From contig NZ_JANUCR010000002.1 of NCBI RefSeq assembly GCF_024807655.1, positions 124,001-188,000 on the forward strand: a stretch of DNA of 64,000 nt. The letters run 5' to 3'. Shown here piece after piece: positions 33,116 through 42,394 of the stretch; position 1 is the stretch's first letter, and each line of letters starts with the position of its first letter. Source of the DNA: Methanococcus voltae. Its GTDB lineage: Archaea; AGJL01; Methanococci; Methanococcales; Methanococcaceae. Both the position numbers and the translations under genes were made by a program. Under the pieces are notes generated by a model. That model was given only the letters and a program-made list of their open reading frames with translations. It was not told where the DNA came from and did not search any database.

Positions 33116-34156
33116 ATGATTCAAAGAACTAAAAAAGAGAAAATAGCTCATTTTTTAAAATATATGGCCAATAATGAGATAAATAAGACAGTTTTTATAA
33201 AAAAAGAAAATATAAACTATTTTTTGGAAGATTACTCCCCAAATTTTTCAGTTTTAATATTTGATATAAAAGAGAATCAAATAGAATTACAAGTGTCTAA
33301 ACTGGATTATGAATTAGCTAAGATTTATGAATCAAAAGATGTAAAAATAACCCAATTTGAGAGTTGGAGGGAAGCTTTAAAAGGTTGCAACGGAATTGAA
33401 GGAGATTTACCAGTTGGATTTTTAAAATATGTTAGTTTAGGGCATAAAATAATTACTAATGAATTAACAAAGATGAAAATGGTTAAAAATAAAGATGAAA
33501 TAAAAAACCTTTCAAAAGCTGCGGAGATAAGTGATAAAGCAGTCGCATCAATATCTGAATATCTATTGGATAATAGAGATAATCTTAAAGATACTGAAAA
33601 TTCAATTGCGGCCAAATTAGAATATATTATGAAGAAAAGTGGTAGTATAAAACCTTCTTTTGACACAATTGCTATAACTGGTAACAAGACATCGTTGCCA
33701 CACGGCATGCCATCTAACGAACTTGTAAAAGACATATGTTTGATGGATTTGGGGGCGGTATATAAAGGTTATTGTTCAGATATAACACGTACTGTGCTTT
33801 TAAATCCTACAAATGAAATGATTGATATCTATAGGTTGGTTAATGAAGGAAAACATATTGCAGAAGATTTATTAAGAAGTGGGATAACTTCAAAGGAATT
33901 GGAAACAAGTGTTAGAAATCACTTTAAAGATTATGATAAGTATTTTATTCATTCATTGGGGCATGGTGTGGGTGTTGAAGTTCACGAAAACCCTACAATT
34001 TCCCAGAATTCTAAATTTACGCTTGAAGAAAATATGATTATTACTTTAGAACCAGGATTGTACATTGGAAAATTTGGAGTACGTATTGAAGATTTATATC
34101 TTGTTAAAAAAGATGGATTTAAAAAATTAAGTTCTGCAAAAATAATGGACTATTAA
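33116..34156 (+). CDS. pepQ: M24-family Xaa-Pro dipeptidase/aminopeptidase
   Basis: The product is about 346 residues. The C-terminal pita-bread domain has all five metal ligands: two Asp in LMDLGAVYKGYCSDITRT, His in SLGHGVGVEVHENP, Glu in ITLEPGLY, and Glu in GVRIEDLY. The N-terminal domain is the creatinase-like fold. These enzymes cleave Xaa-Pro bonds. I favour the ATG at 33116, preceded by GGTGTAAGA, over 33080, which lacks a ribosome binding site. Whether it acts on dipeptides or longer N-termini cannot be read from the sequence. Confidence 0.9.
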   Translation: MIQRTKKEKIAHFLKYMANNEINKTVFIKKENINYFLEDYSPNFSVLIFDIKENQIELQVSKLDYELAKIYESKDVKITQFESWREALKGCNGIEGDLPVGFLKYVSLGHKIITNELTKMKMVKNKDEIKNLSKAAEISDKAVASISEYLLDNRDNLKDTENSIAAKLEYIMKKSGSIKPSFDTIAITGNKTSLPHGMPSNELVKDICLMDLGAVYKGYCSDITRTVLLNPTNEMIDIYRLVNEGKHIAEDLLRSGITSKELETSVRNHFKDYDKYFIHSLGHGVGVEVHENPTISQNSKFTLEENMIITLEPGLYIGKFGVRIEDLYLVKKDGFKKLSSAKIMDY

Positions 34157-34249
34157 TCAATATTATTAAATATCGATATTATAATTAATAATTAATAATT
34201 AATTTTACTTTTTACTTTTTACTTTTTTTATGTATTCTTTAAATTTTTA

Positions 34250-34477
34250 TTATTTACTATTGATTTGTTCTTTTCTTTTACGTGTTTCAGAAAGTTCTCT
34301 TTTCATACGGTCGTCTTCTTTTTCGAATATTTTAAATCTATTTTTGTATATATAATGTATCGCAAAGAGAACTGCAATTATGATTACTAATGATACGATA
34401 ATACCTATAATATCATAAAGTGTATCGATAAAACTCTGAAAAATTAAATTCATAATTCCTTCAACAAAACTATCCAT
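34250..34477 (-). CDS. small single-pass membrane protein, hypothetical
   Basis: The product is 75 residues: an amphipathic N-terminus (MDSFVEGIMNLIFQSFIDTL), one membrane helix (about 22-42: IIGIIVSLVIIIAVLFAIHYI), and a highly charged cytoplasmic tail (KEDDRMKRELSETRKRKEQ). I recognise no family. The ATG at 34477 has GAGTGAAAAA upstream; a TTG at 34489 lies inside that site and is less likely. It sits between pepQ and the PHP gene; the PHP gene ends 91 bp after it begins further left on the same strand. Confidence 0.6.
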   Translation of the reverse strand: MDSFVEGIMNLIFQSFIDTLYDIIGIIVSLVIIIAVLFAIHYIYKNRFKIFEKEDDRMKRELSETRKRKEQINSK

Positions 34478-34567
34478 TTTTTCACTCAATTAATAATAAT
34501 TTAAAAGTAATGTATAATTTAAAAAAATAATGGTGAATATGCTTAATAAATATAATAATCAATTTTA

Positions 34568-35254
34568 TTAAAAAATGCTCCGGGTGTTATCAAAATATTC
34601 TAAATACCCTGATTTATGTATTTTTTTAGATAATTTACTGAAAAATAGCATATTTAATGGTCTTGAACGTGTACAGTTAAAGACTGTATTCACTGAATTA
34701 TTTGCTTTTGTTAAAACTTTTAAAAACTGCTTAGGATTTTCTAAATCAAAATCTTCGACTTCCATATAAGCATTGCCGAGTTCCCATGAAAAATGACTGT
34801 CGCTACCGACACCAGCTAAAAGGTCGTACTTTTTTGCATACTCCTTGGCTTGTAAATTTGGCGTATTGTCGACACATCTGCTATTGTAAACTTCCACAGC
34901 ATCGACTCTTTTTATAAATTCTTTATCGTCTAAAATATCAAATTTTGCAAGCGTTCTTCTTCTCCTAACGTCGAAAGGATGAGGTAAATATACAAGACCG
35001 CCTTGTTCTTTAACTATATCTAATGCTTCAAATATGTCTTTTGTGTTGACCTGTTCTGTTAAAAATAATCCTATGAACTCCCCTCTTGACGTTGAAATTT
35101 CTTCGCCAGCTACGCCAAATTTAACCTTCGTTAATTGGTCGTGGTCTGCAATAAACGGAGTAATATCTGTTTTTTTGCAAATCTTTTCCAATTTGTCGAT
35201 AGAATTCATAGAACATCTTGAATTTATCGTATGAACGTGCATATCAATTTTCAT
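34568..35254 (-). CDS. PHP-domain metal-dependent phosphoesterase
   Basis: The product is 228 residues. PHP motifs are clear: DMHVHTINSRCS (motif 1, residues 4-15), FIADHDQLT (motif 2), LPHPFDVRRR (motif 3) and GVGSDSHFSWELGNAYMEV (motif 4). The fold hydrolyses phosphoesters with two or three metals; related archaeal proteins (for example MJ0417-like) have unknown substrates. GGTGAATAA precedes the ATG. Histidinol phosphatase is a possible alternative within the superfamily, but the length is that of the general PHP group. Confidence 0.88.
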   Translation of the reverse strand: MKIDMHVHTINSRCSMNSIDKLEKICKKTDITPFIADHDQLTKVKFGVAGEEISTSRGEFIGLFLTEQVNTKDIFEALDIVKEQGGLVYLPHPFDVRRRRTLAKFDILDDKEFIKRVDAVEVYNSRCVDNTPNLQAKEYAKKYDLLAGVGSDSHFSWELGNAYMEVEDFDLENPKQFLKVLTKANNSVNTVFNCTRSRPLNMLFFSKLSKKIHKSGYLEYFDNTRSIF

Positions 35255-35633
35255 TTATTCACCATTGGGACTTTTTAAATCTATTTTTTATCTTAAAATC
35301 GATTTATTGGTTTTAATTTTACAAATGTAATTGAAATAGTTGATTTAAAATTTTTATAGGGTTTGTATAAAATCTTGATATAATTTTAGATATAATTATT
35401 GTTGATAATACTATTGTCTTTTACATTTATATATTTTCCGTCAATTACATAATTTTGTCCCCTCGACAATTGCCACAACCAAATAACTTTATTGTCTTAA
35501 AACTTATTTTTGCCGATTTTTGGGTGGAATATCATTAATTAATTTATTTTTAAATCTAACCCATAGCTTTATATACTATGTTTGCTATTCTTATGTGTTG
35601 ACAAAAGAGTTGTCGAAAATAAAAAAGAAAATT
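35255..35633. other. 379-bp intergenic region before the tRNA pair
   Basis: Divergent space between the PHP gene and the tRNA genes. The right end holds the tRNA promoter (listed separately). A small island of higher G+C (about 35456-35477, CCCCTCGACAATTGCCAC) has no assigned role. No open frame with a ribosome binding site was seen. Confidence 0.4.
35568..35575 (+). promoter_or_regulatory. TATA box (box A) of the tRNA-iMet genes
   Basis: TTTATATA lies about 60 bp before the first mature tRNA 5' end, consistent with archaeal box A plus a transcription start about 25 bp downstream and a leader of about 35 nt. Only 44 nt of A/T-rich spacer with no comparable box separates the two tRNAs, so they are probably one transcript. 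Confidence 0.65.
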
Positions 35634-35712
35634 AGCGAGGTAGGGTAGCCAGGCCTATCCCGTCGGGCTCATAACCCGAAGATCGGACGTTCAAATCGTC
35701 CCCTCGCTACCA
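35634..35712 (+). tRNA. initiator tRNA-Met (CAT), copy 1
   Basis: 79 nt including an encoded CCA. The acceptor stem AGCGAGG/CCTCGCT gives an A1:U72 end pair and the anticodon stem TCGGG/CCCGA supplies three consecutive G:C pairs next to the loop CTCATAA; both are hallmarks of archaeal initiator rather than elongator tRNA-Met. Anticodon at 35670-35672. The T arm GGACG/CGTCC with TTCAAAT loop is intact. Confidence 0.96.
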
Positions 35713-35756
35713 TTTTAAAATTTAGATAAAATAGTGAATTAAAGAATTAGAACATT

Positions 35757-35835
35757 AGCGAGGTAGGGTAGCCAGGCCTATCCCGTCGGGCTCATAACCC
35801 GAAGATCGGACGTTCAAATCGTCCCCTCGCTACCA
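35757..35835 (+). tRNA. initiator tRNA-Met (CAT), copy 2
   Basis: Identical to copy 1 over all 79 nt, 123 bp downstream. The flanking ATT on the left and ATTTT on the right are also shared, so the duplication is slightly larger than the gene. It has no obvious TATA box of its own in the 44-nt spacer, suggesting a tandem transcript. Confidence 0.96.
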
Positions 35836-36036
35836 TTTTTATTTTAGGCAAATTAATTTATATATTTCAATATATGACTATATTGATAGTTAACATTTTT
35901 ACCATTTATTATTTTTAAATTTCAAAATGAAAAAATGAAATCTTTTTTACCATTTTTAATTTTTTAAAACAATTATTTATATGTCCATACATAATATATC
36001 CATATATTTAAATAAAACAATATAAAATAATAAAAT

Positions 36037-36062
36037 AAAAAAAGTGGGAAAATCCCACTTTT
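36037..36062 (-). terminator. S-layer gene terminator hairpin
   Basis: A perfect 10-bp inverted repeat, AAAAGTGGGA at 36040-36049 and TCCCACTTTT at 36053-36062, with a 3-base loop. In the direction of sla transcription the stem is followed by TTTTTTTATTTTATT. It starts 36 bp after the sla stop codon. This is the clearest terminator in the window, as expected for a very highly expressed gene. Confidence 0.8.
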
Positions 36063-36097
36063 AATATATCAAAAATATAATTTAACAATTAGTTAAA

Positions 36098-37867
36098 TTA
36101 TAACATGTTGATTAATGCGTTAGCAGCTTCTGCTGTTGCAGCTCTGTCGCCACCAGCTACTACTAATACATCATTACCGTTTGCAGCACCAGCTACTACA
36201 GCTAATGTTGCAGGTGATTCGTTTGTCATTTCAACTTTTCCAGCGTCAGCTAATTCTTTTGTTAAAGCGTTAGCTACAGGACCACCAACTAAGATTAATT
36301 TCTTGTTAGCAGCAGCTAATGAAACTTCTGAGTCTAATACAGCTAATGGTGCTTTGAAAGCTACAGGTGCTTTAGCATCAGCCATTACTTCTGATAAAGT
36401 GATGTCTGAGTTTAAAACTGTAACTTTTTGACCAGCAGCTAATGTAGCTTCTTTGGTTTCATCCATTGAGAAGAATGCGTTTAATTTTGTTGTTTCTTTG
36501 TCTTCATCATCTAATTCAACTTCAGCGTATTTTGCAATTTTCATTGACTTTCCTGATTTGAAGTTGTCTTCGTCATCGCCAACATATTGTAAACCAATAC
36601 CGTATGTGTTTGCTTTGGTGATTTTATCGTCAGCAAGTTCTAATTTAACTGTACCTATGTCTGAACCATCTGTAAATGCTGTTTTTTCAATCATAACAAC
36701 TTGCCAGTCTGGTATGTATTCTTCACCAACTTCTAAAGCTACTAAGTTGTTTGTGATCAATGTGCTTGCATAACCGTAGTCTCCACCAACGTTTTCCCAC
36801 GCTTGGTTAACTACAATACCGATGTTTCCAGGTGTGTAAACCATTTTTAATGGGCTACCAACTTCTGCAATATCGAATTTTTCAGCAACTACTTTACCAT
36901 CTTTTAATAATTGTAAGCTTACTTTGTATTTTACAGGTGTTGCGCCTGTTGTTAAGATAGCTACAACTTTTAATTCGTATCCGTCGCCAATACTGTAGGT
37001 ATCGCCTTCTTTTAATACACCATCGAATACTTCTTTACCTAAGTATACAATGTCATCGTCGGTGTCTAATTTAACTAAAGCGTATTCTTCACCTAAGAAT
37101 GGTAATCTATTACCTTCTTTTAAAGCCATTGTTGAAGTTCTGAAGTCTTCATTATCGTCGTCGTATGAAATTGAAGCATATAAAACCTGGTCTTCTTTAA
37201 CTGTTACTGAGTCACCGTCACCATTAGATGTAACTGTTGCCATTACCATCTCAACAGCATCACCATCTTGGTCGTAGTAATCTGCTGTGTATCTATCTGC
37301 TGTAGCACTATCACTGTACCAGTCTGATGGGTCGATATCTTTAACTTGTGATAATGTGCTTAAATCACCTAATGATTCAGCAGCAGCTAATTTTGAAGCT
37401 GTGAATAATATTCCATCTTTAAGGTTTGCTTTTGCAGGGTTTGATGTTGAGTCGTTAATTAAACCATCTGCATAGTCGCTATCAGCAGCAGCTACTAAAA
37501 ATGCTTGGTCGTCTACAGTTGTTAAGAAAGCGTTTGCAAGACCTGCTTTGTCAGGTACTTCTTTTAAGTTAGCATCATCTGATTCTGCTGAAGCTTTAAC
37601 TGTTAATTTTGCTGAACCTGAAGCAGCTTCTCCTTCTGTGAACATCATTGAACCGATTTTTGCAGCTACGTTTGCAGCTGAAACAACGTCAGCAGCAGCA
37701 GCTGTTGAACCTACTACGATATCTGCGGTTGGTTCACCGTTTTCTATTACTTTAAATCCTTCTACGTCACCGATTTTTTCTACAGCGAAAACACCTGTAG
37801 CTAATGCTGAAGCTACCATAGCGCTACCTGCAGCAATTGCACCGATCTTTTTTAAGCTCATTGCCAT
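36098..37867 (-). CDS. sla: S-layer protein
   Basis: The product is 589 residues, acidic and Ala/Asp-rich, and forms the cell-surface lattice. The N-terminus is a classical signal peptide: MAMSLKK, a hydrophobic Ala/Gly stretch, and a likely cleavage after GVFA before VEKIGDVEGFKV. The C-terminal 90 residues (LVGGPVANALTKELADAG..., VAGGDRAATAEAANALINML) match the conserved ends of methanococcal S-layer proteins. N-glycosylation sequons are present at about Asn138 (NDS) and Asn549 (NES). Base use is more G+C-rich than in neighbours, typical of high expression. AAGGTGCATTACA precedes the ATG. Opposite-strand Ala/Thr-rich frames here are shadows. Confidence 0.95.
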   Translation of the reverse strand: MAMSLKKIGAIAAGSAMVASALATGVFAVEKIGDVEGFKVIENGEPTADIVVGSTAAAADVVSAANVAAKIGSMMFTEGEAASGSAKLTVKASAESDDANLKEVPDKAGLANAFLTTVDDQAFLVAAADSDYADGLINDSTSNPAKANLKDGILFTASKLAAAESLGDLSTLSQVKDIDPSDWYSDSATADRYTADYYDQDGDAVEMVMATVTSNGDGDSVTVKEDQVLYASISYDDDNEDFRTSTMALKEGNRLPFLGEEYALVKLDTDDDIVYLGKEVFDGVLKEGDTYSIGDGYELKVVAILTTGATPVKYKVSLQLLKDGKVVAEKFDIAEVGSPLKMVYTPGNIGIVVNQAWENVGGDYGYASTLITNNLVALEVGEEYIPDWQVVMIEKTAFTDGSDIGTVKLELADDKITKANTYGIGLQYVGDDEDNFKSGKSMKIAKYAEVELDDEDKETTKLNAFFSMDETKEATLAAGQKVTVLNSDITLSEVMADAKAPVAFKAPLAVLDSEVSLAAANKKLILVGGPVANALTKELADAGKVEMTNESPATLAVVAGAANGNDVLVVAGGDRAATAEAANALINML

Positions 37868-37878
37868 TGTAATGCACC

Positions 37879-37920
37879 TTTTTAGTTTTTTGTATTATTT
37901 TTTAGTTTTTTGTATTTTCC
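37879..37920 (-). repeat. sla: 20-bp tandem repeat in the sla leader
   Basis: TTTTTAGTTTTTTGTATT occurs twice at a 20-bp spacing (plus-strand text). In the mRNA this gives two A-rich units (AATACAAAAAACTAAAAA) ending directly at the ribosome binding site of sla, a leader expected to be unstructured. Confidence 0.8.
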
Positions 37921-38041
37921 AGTAGTAATTAACAAGTTGTTAAACTTTTAAATTGTAATTAGTATTTAATTTAACATTACTACCTTTAATACTAAATTTT
38001 TAGTATATTTCTATATTTATAGTTATTTGTTGCTAACATAC

Positions 38042-38117
38042 TCGAAAGTATATCTTCTTACACGAGTAAGATTATACTCGTATATATAATATGTTATTCT
38101 ATTTTTAATACTTTCGA
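38042..38117 (-). promoter_or_regulatory. sla: nested inverted repeats at the sla promoter
   Basis: Outer arms TCGAAAGTAT (38042-38051) and ATACTTTCGA (38108-38117) are perfect 10-bp complements. Inside lies a second perfect pair, ACGAGTA (38062-38068) and TACTCGT (38075-38081), 6 bases apart. A TATA-like box for the minus strand lies at 38081-38090 between them. The block is about 175-250 bp upstream of the sla start. Operator or cruciform-forming control element; function is inference. Confidence 0.6.
38081..38092 (-). promoter_or_regulatory. sla: candidate TATA box of sla
   Basis: On the minus strand ATTATATATA is followed directly by the ACGAGTA inverted repeat. Use of this box would start transcription near 38055-38060 and leave a leader of about 190 nt. 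Other A/T runs (for example near 38146-38155, TTTATAAAG on the minus strand) are alternatives, so more than one promoter is possible. Confidence 0.45.
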
Positions 38118-38410
38118 AATTGTTCTGCTAATTTACAAATACTTTATAAATATACGAAACAAATTGATAATTAATTTGATAAATTTATTAGTAAATATAA
38201 TTATAATATGTGTCATCAACAATGAATTTCCAAGTGATATGTTAACTCACTTTCAAGTCATTACATCTTTTGACAAATAGTACTATGCCTATCTTAGTAT
38301 ATATACCTTACCAATTAATACGGTCTCTGAAACCGTTTCAAGATATATAAATCTTAAAAGAAGCTATTTTTTAAAAAAGAACCCTAAAAAAAAGATTAGA
38401 ACTATTATAA
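38118..38410. other. distal part of the sla upstream region
   Basis: This stretch lies between the sla promoter elements and the polB terminator. It has a 13-bp near-perfect palindrome (TGAAACCGTTTCA, 38328-38340) and another minus-strand TATA-like box near 38146-38155. No coding frame was seen. Confidence 0.4.
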
Positions 38411-38436
38411 AAAGGTTGCAAATTTTTGCAACTTTT
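38411..38436 (-). terminator. hairpin GTTGCA...TGCAAC downstream of polB
   Basis: GTTGCA (38415-38420) and TGCAAC (38427-38432) pair perfectly, and flanking AAA/TTT with a G:T pair extend the stem to 10 bp. In the direction of polB transcription the stem runs into CTTTTTATAA. It is about 210 bp after the polB stop, so it may instead bound the sla control region. Confidence 0.5.
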
Positions 38437-38649
38437 TTAAACGATTTTAAACATATATTAATTTATCTATATATTTAGTAAATTTAATAGATTATTAAAG
38501 TTAATTTTAATTTAATCATTGTTTTTTTGAATATATTTACAATATATTTTGAATATATGTCGTACATAATTTATTGTAAATATTTTAGTCGTTATTTAAT
38601 TATGTAATTATTTAATCATTTAATCATTTAATTACATAAATTACATAAA

Positions 38650-41289
38650 TTACATAAAATGGTCAAGTTTAAATTGCTTGCCAGAATTCTTTAATTCGTC
38701 TTCAGAGATTCCCAAAGATTCCATAATCCTAATAACTGGCGGTAAAACCTGATTATCAATATAATAATTTACATCATAATCTTTTGCAAAATCTAATAAT
38801 TCCGCTCTTTCACTAATTGAACGGCTACCTTTAACTATAATATAACTAATAACGTCCCCTACTCGAACAGAATCGCCACGTTGTTTTATTTTTTTAGCTA
38901 CCTCGATATGTGGGGCAGTTGATTTGTATTCTTCAATATTTTTGGTTAATTGGGTGTGTATAAGTAAATCATTTTTATCAATATTGCCCTTTTTCAAATC
39001 ATCAATAGTTTTTTTGATAATTTTTTTAGCTAAATTAATATCCCCATCTTCCAATAATGCTTTAATCACTGCTTGCTGTGTATTTTTTGCAATATTAGAC
39101 CAATCCCTCCTTACAACTTCTAAACCTTTTATTACAACGTGCCCGTCTTCTTCAATTAATGCATATTTCTTTTTAGTAATAAATAATCCTCTTTTAAAGT
39201 ATCCTTCGAATTCTAATTCCATACCTTCTGGTAATTCATCATTAATACTTTTTAAGAATTTTTTAGTTGATATTATTAATTCTTCTTTTGATAATTCTAA
39301 AGCATCGCCACTGTCCTCAATTTTAGTTTTCGCTTTTTCATAATCCCATTTAGCATAAAAACCATCTGTATCTGCATAAATTACTTTAAATCCGAATTTT
39401 TCAGCTTTTTCAATGGTTTCCTGAATGTATTTCCTACCAAGCCCTGTTACCATTTCTGCACATTTGTCAGAGTACCATCGAGCCATCGGGAATGCTAAAT
39501 ACCCGTAATGGCTATTTGCAAGCACTTTTATGGATTTTTGCTCGTGTTCTAATCGATTATATTCTTCATCAAATTCATTTTTCTGAATTTTATCTTTTAA
39601 AAGCTTTTTAATACGTTTTCTACGACTCAAAAGTTCATCAAGTGTCTTAGGAATTATTCCCAATTCCATATTTTTCCGTTCTTTTTCATCATAAAGGACA
39701 GTTTCAGGACTAATATTATGACTAATAAGTATGGATGGATATAGGCTCATAAAGTCAAGTGAAACTATATCTTCCTGAATCCCTTTCAACGGCTCCCTAA
39801 CATACCCTCCCGCATATGAGAATTTGGCACGTTCCCTATAGCTCGAACTGGAGGGTCGATTTGGTGATATCATATTTTGTTCAAAAGACCGTTTCATCAA
39901 TAAGAATTCTACCATTTGGCTACTATTCATCCGACTTGTATCGTAAAGAGGCTGATTAATTATTCTTGAGAACATTATTTCAAGGGGTAAAAAATAATTA
40001 CCCATTTTATAGGTATAAAGAGCATCTTCGTACGCATATTTTAATAACGTACTGTCCTCTGTTTCCCACATTTTAGGAATGTCCCCATAATCAACAGCTT
40101 CTTTTTCAATTTTAAATAATTCCTGCACTACATTCTCTAATTTGTATTTTGTAAGATTTAATAGTTTTCTGGCAATTGGATAGAGGTCAATATGCACTAT
40201 TCCCGGTATTTTGCTTTTTCTATTAATCCCGCCCTTTGAAATCTTTATAATTTGAGGTTGAATTAACTTTAAGTTATTATTTGATTCATCATTTGATTCA
40301 TCATTTACTTTGTCCAATTTTTTTGTTTTTTCCGACCTTTGCGAGTTATTTGAGAAGTTCAATTCAATTTCATATATATTAGCTCTCTTTTTTAAATATG
40401 GGAAATCGAAATTATCTCCGTTATATGTGTAAATTACATCGTATTGTTTTAGAATTTCGATAGTTCTATTAATTAGCTCTTTTTCATCTTTTACATAGTC
40501 AATACAACCATTATATTCCGAATTTTCAAATTTTTTATATGTAATTACTTTTTGATAGTCTTTTGAGAATAAATTAACCATAATTATTGGGTCTTTTTTT
40601 GCATTAGGTTCTTTTTTACAGTATATTTCCATATCAAAGGCTATACAATTTAATTCGGGAATTTTATCATCGGTTTGGGCTTTTTCAGAATATTTTGTTA
40701 GTGGTACTATCTCATTGTCAATCATATAACGCCTTAAAAAAGGGATATCAAATTCATAGGATTTACCAAATTCTTTAAAGTATTCTCTTATTATTTTCAC
40801 GTGATTAGGGTATTTTACATATATTTTACATATTTTTCTTTTATTTTTTTCAAATTTTTTAATAGTTTCTTTTTCCTTCCCATTTTCTTTTTCATTTATA
40901 CTTCCATTTTCATTGTTAAATTCCTTGATATTACTATATTCATTACCATTTGGAATATAATCAGAGTAAACAATTTTTTCAACAACTTCAATATTTGTAA
41001 TTAAATCTTGAACTTTTAATGAAGTTTTATCTTCAAATTCTTGCCCTAATTTTTTTAAATCTAATTCCTGGTCTATGGATGCCAAATAATCATAAATTTC
41101 TTGAGGTTCAGCCGTATCTACGTAAAAATATGGCTTAAAATCACATTCTTTTTCTAAATTCATCTGACCTTTAGCATATTCGACGTCATCGCATATGCAA
41201 TATTTGTAATATCTATCAATACATAAATCCTTAGAATTATAATCTAAATCCAATAGTATTTTTTCAATTGACCCAGTTTTTTTCTCCAT
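38650..41289 (-). CDS. polB: family B DNA polymerase
   Basis: The product is 879 residues: an N-terminal domain, 3'-5' exonuclease (Exo [10 protein letters not shown]; Exo [13 protein letters not shown]; Exo III region [11 protein letters not shown]) and polymerase motifs A ([12 protein letters not shown]), B ([11 protein letters not shown]) and C ([11 protein letters not shown]). There is no intein in motifs A-C, unlike several methanogen relatives. It is longer than many archaeal PolB proteins because of hydrophilic insertions, notably Asn/Lys/Glu near residues 125-145 and the [10 protein letters not shown] stretch near 325. GGTGAATTT precedes the ATG. This would be the replicative or repair PolB of the cell. 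Confidence 0.97.
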   Translation of the reverse strand: MEKKTGSIEKILLDLDYNSKDLCIDRYYKYCICDDVEYAKGQMNLEKECDFKPYFYVDTAEPQEIYDYLASIDQELDLKKLGQEFEDKTSLKVQDLITNIEVVEKIVYSDYIPNGNEYSNIKEFNNENGSINEKENGKEKETIKKFEKNKRKICKIYVKYPNHVKIIREYFKEFGKSYEFDIPFLRRYMIDNEIVPLTKYSEKAQTDDKIPELNCIAFDMEIYCKKEPNAKKDPIIMVNLFSKDYQKVITYKKFENSEYNGCIDYVKDEKELINRTIEILKQYDVIYTYNGDNFDFPYLKKRANIYEIELNFSNNSQRSEKTKKLDKVNDESNDESNNNLKLIQPQIIKISKGGINRKSKIPGIVHIDLYPIARKLLNLTKYKLENVVQELFKIEKEAVDYGDIPKMWETEDSTLLKYAYEDALYTYKMGNYFLPLEIMFSRIINQPLYDTSRMNSSQMVEFLLMKRSFEQNMISPNRPSSSSYRERAKFSYAGGYVREPLKGIQEDIVSLDFMSLYPSILISHNISPETVLYDEKERKNMELGIIPKTLDELLSRRKRIKKLLKDKIQKNEFDEEYNRLEHEQKSIKVLANSHYGYLAFPMARWYSDKCAEMVTGLGRKYIQETIEKAEKFGFKVIYADTDGFYAKWDYEKAKTKIEDSGDALELSKEELIISTKKFLKSINDELPEGMELEFEGYFKRGLFITKKKYALIEEDGHVVIKGLEVVRRDWSNIAKNTQQAVIKALLEDGDINLAKKIIKKTIDDLKKGNIDKNDLLIHTQLTKNIEEYKSTAPHIEVAKKIKQRGDSVRVGDVISYIIVKGSRSISERAELLDFAKDYDVNYYIDNQVLPPVIRIMESLGISEDELKNSGKQFKLDHFM

Positions 41290-41567
41290 AAATTCACCAA
41301 ATTCTATAACATATGAATAACATTAAAATAAATTTGCTATTTCCAACAATATAAATATTAATTATTAATAGTATGAATTCATATTTAATCCATATTTAAT
41401 ACTAAATATTTTCAATTTGAATACTTAAGTATATAATATTATGATAAATTATATTATTTCTACTTCTTTATTAATTGTTTATATTCAGTTTTGAACAACT
41501 ATCGTTTAAAATACATATATTAATTTAAATATCGTTATTTTAAATATCGGTTATTTTCGGTGATTTT

Positions 41568-42284
<717 letters not shown>

Positions 42285-42394
42285 TATTTAAAAAATACTA
42301 TTTAAAAATATAACTATAAAATATACTAACTATAAAGTATATCTTTAAATTACAACCTCAACTATATTTTTATACTAATTATAATGGTGATTAA

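Noticed and set aside
36105-37925. Several long Ala/Thr/Ser-rich plus-strand frames opposite the S-layer gene
   Set aside because: They mirror the biased codons of sla, have no ribosome binding sites and match no protein pattern.
38650-41289. Possible intein in polB because of its 879-residue length
   Set aside because: Motifs A, B and C are uninterrupted, and the extra length comes from hydrophilic insertions in the N-terminal and exonuclease regions.
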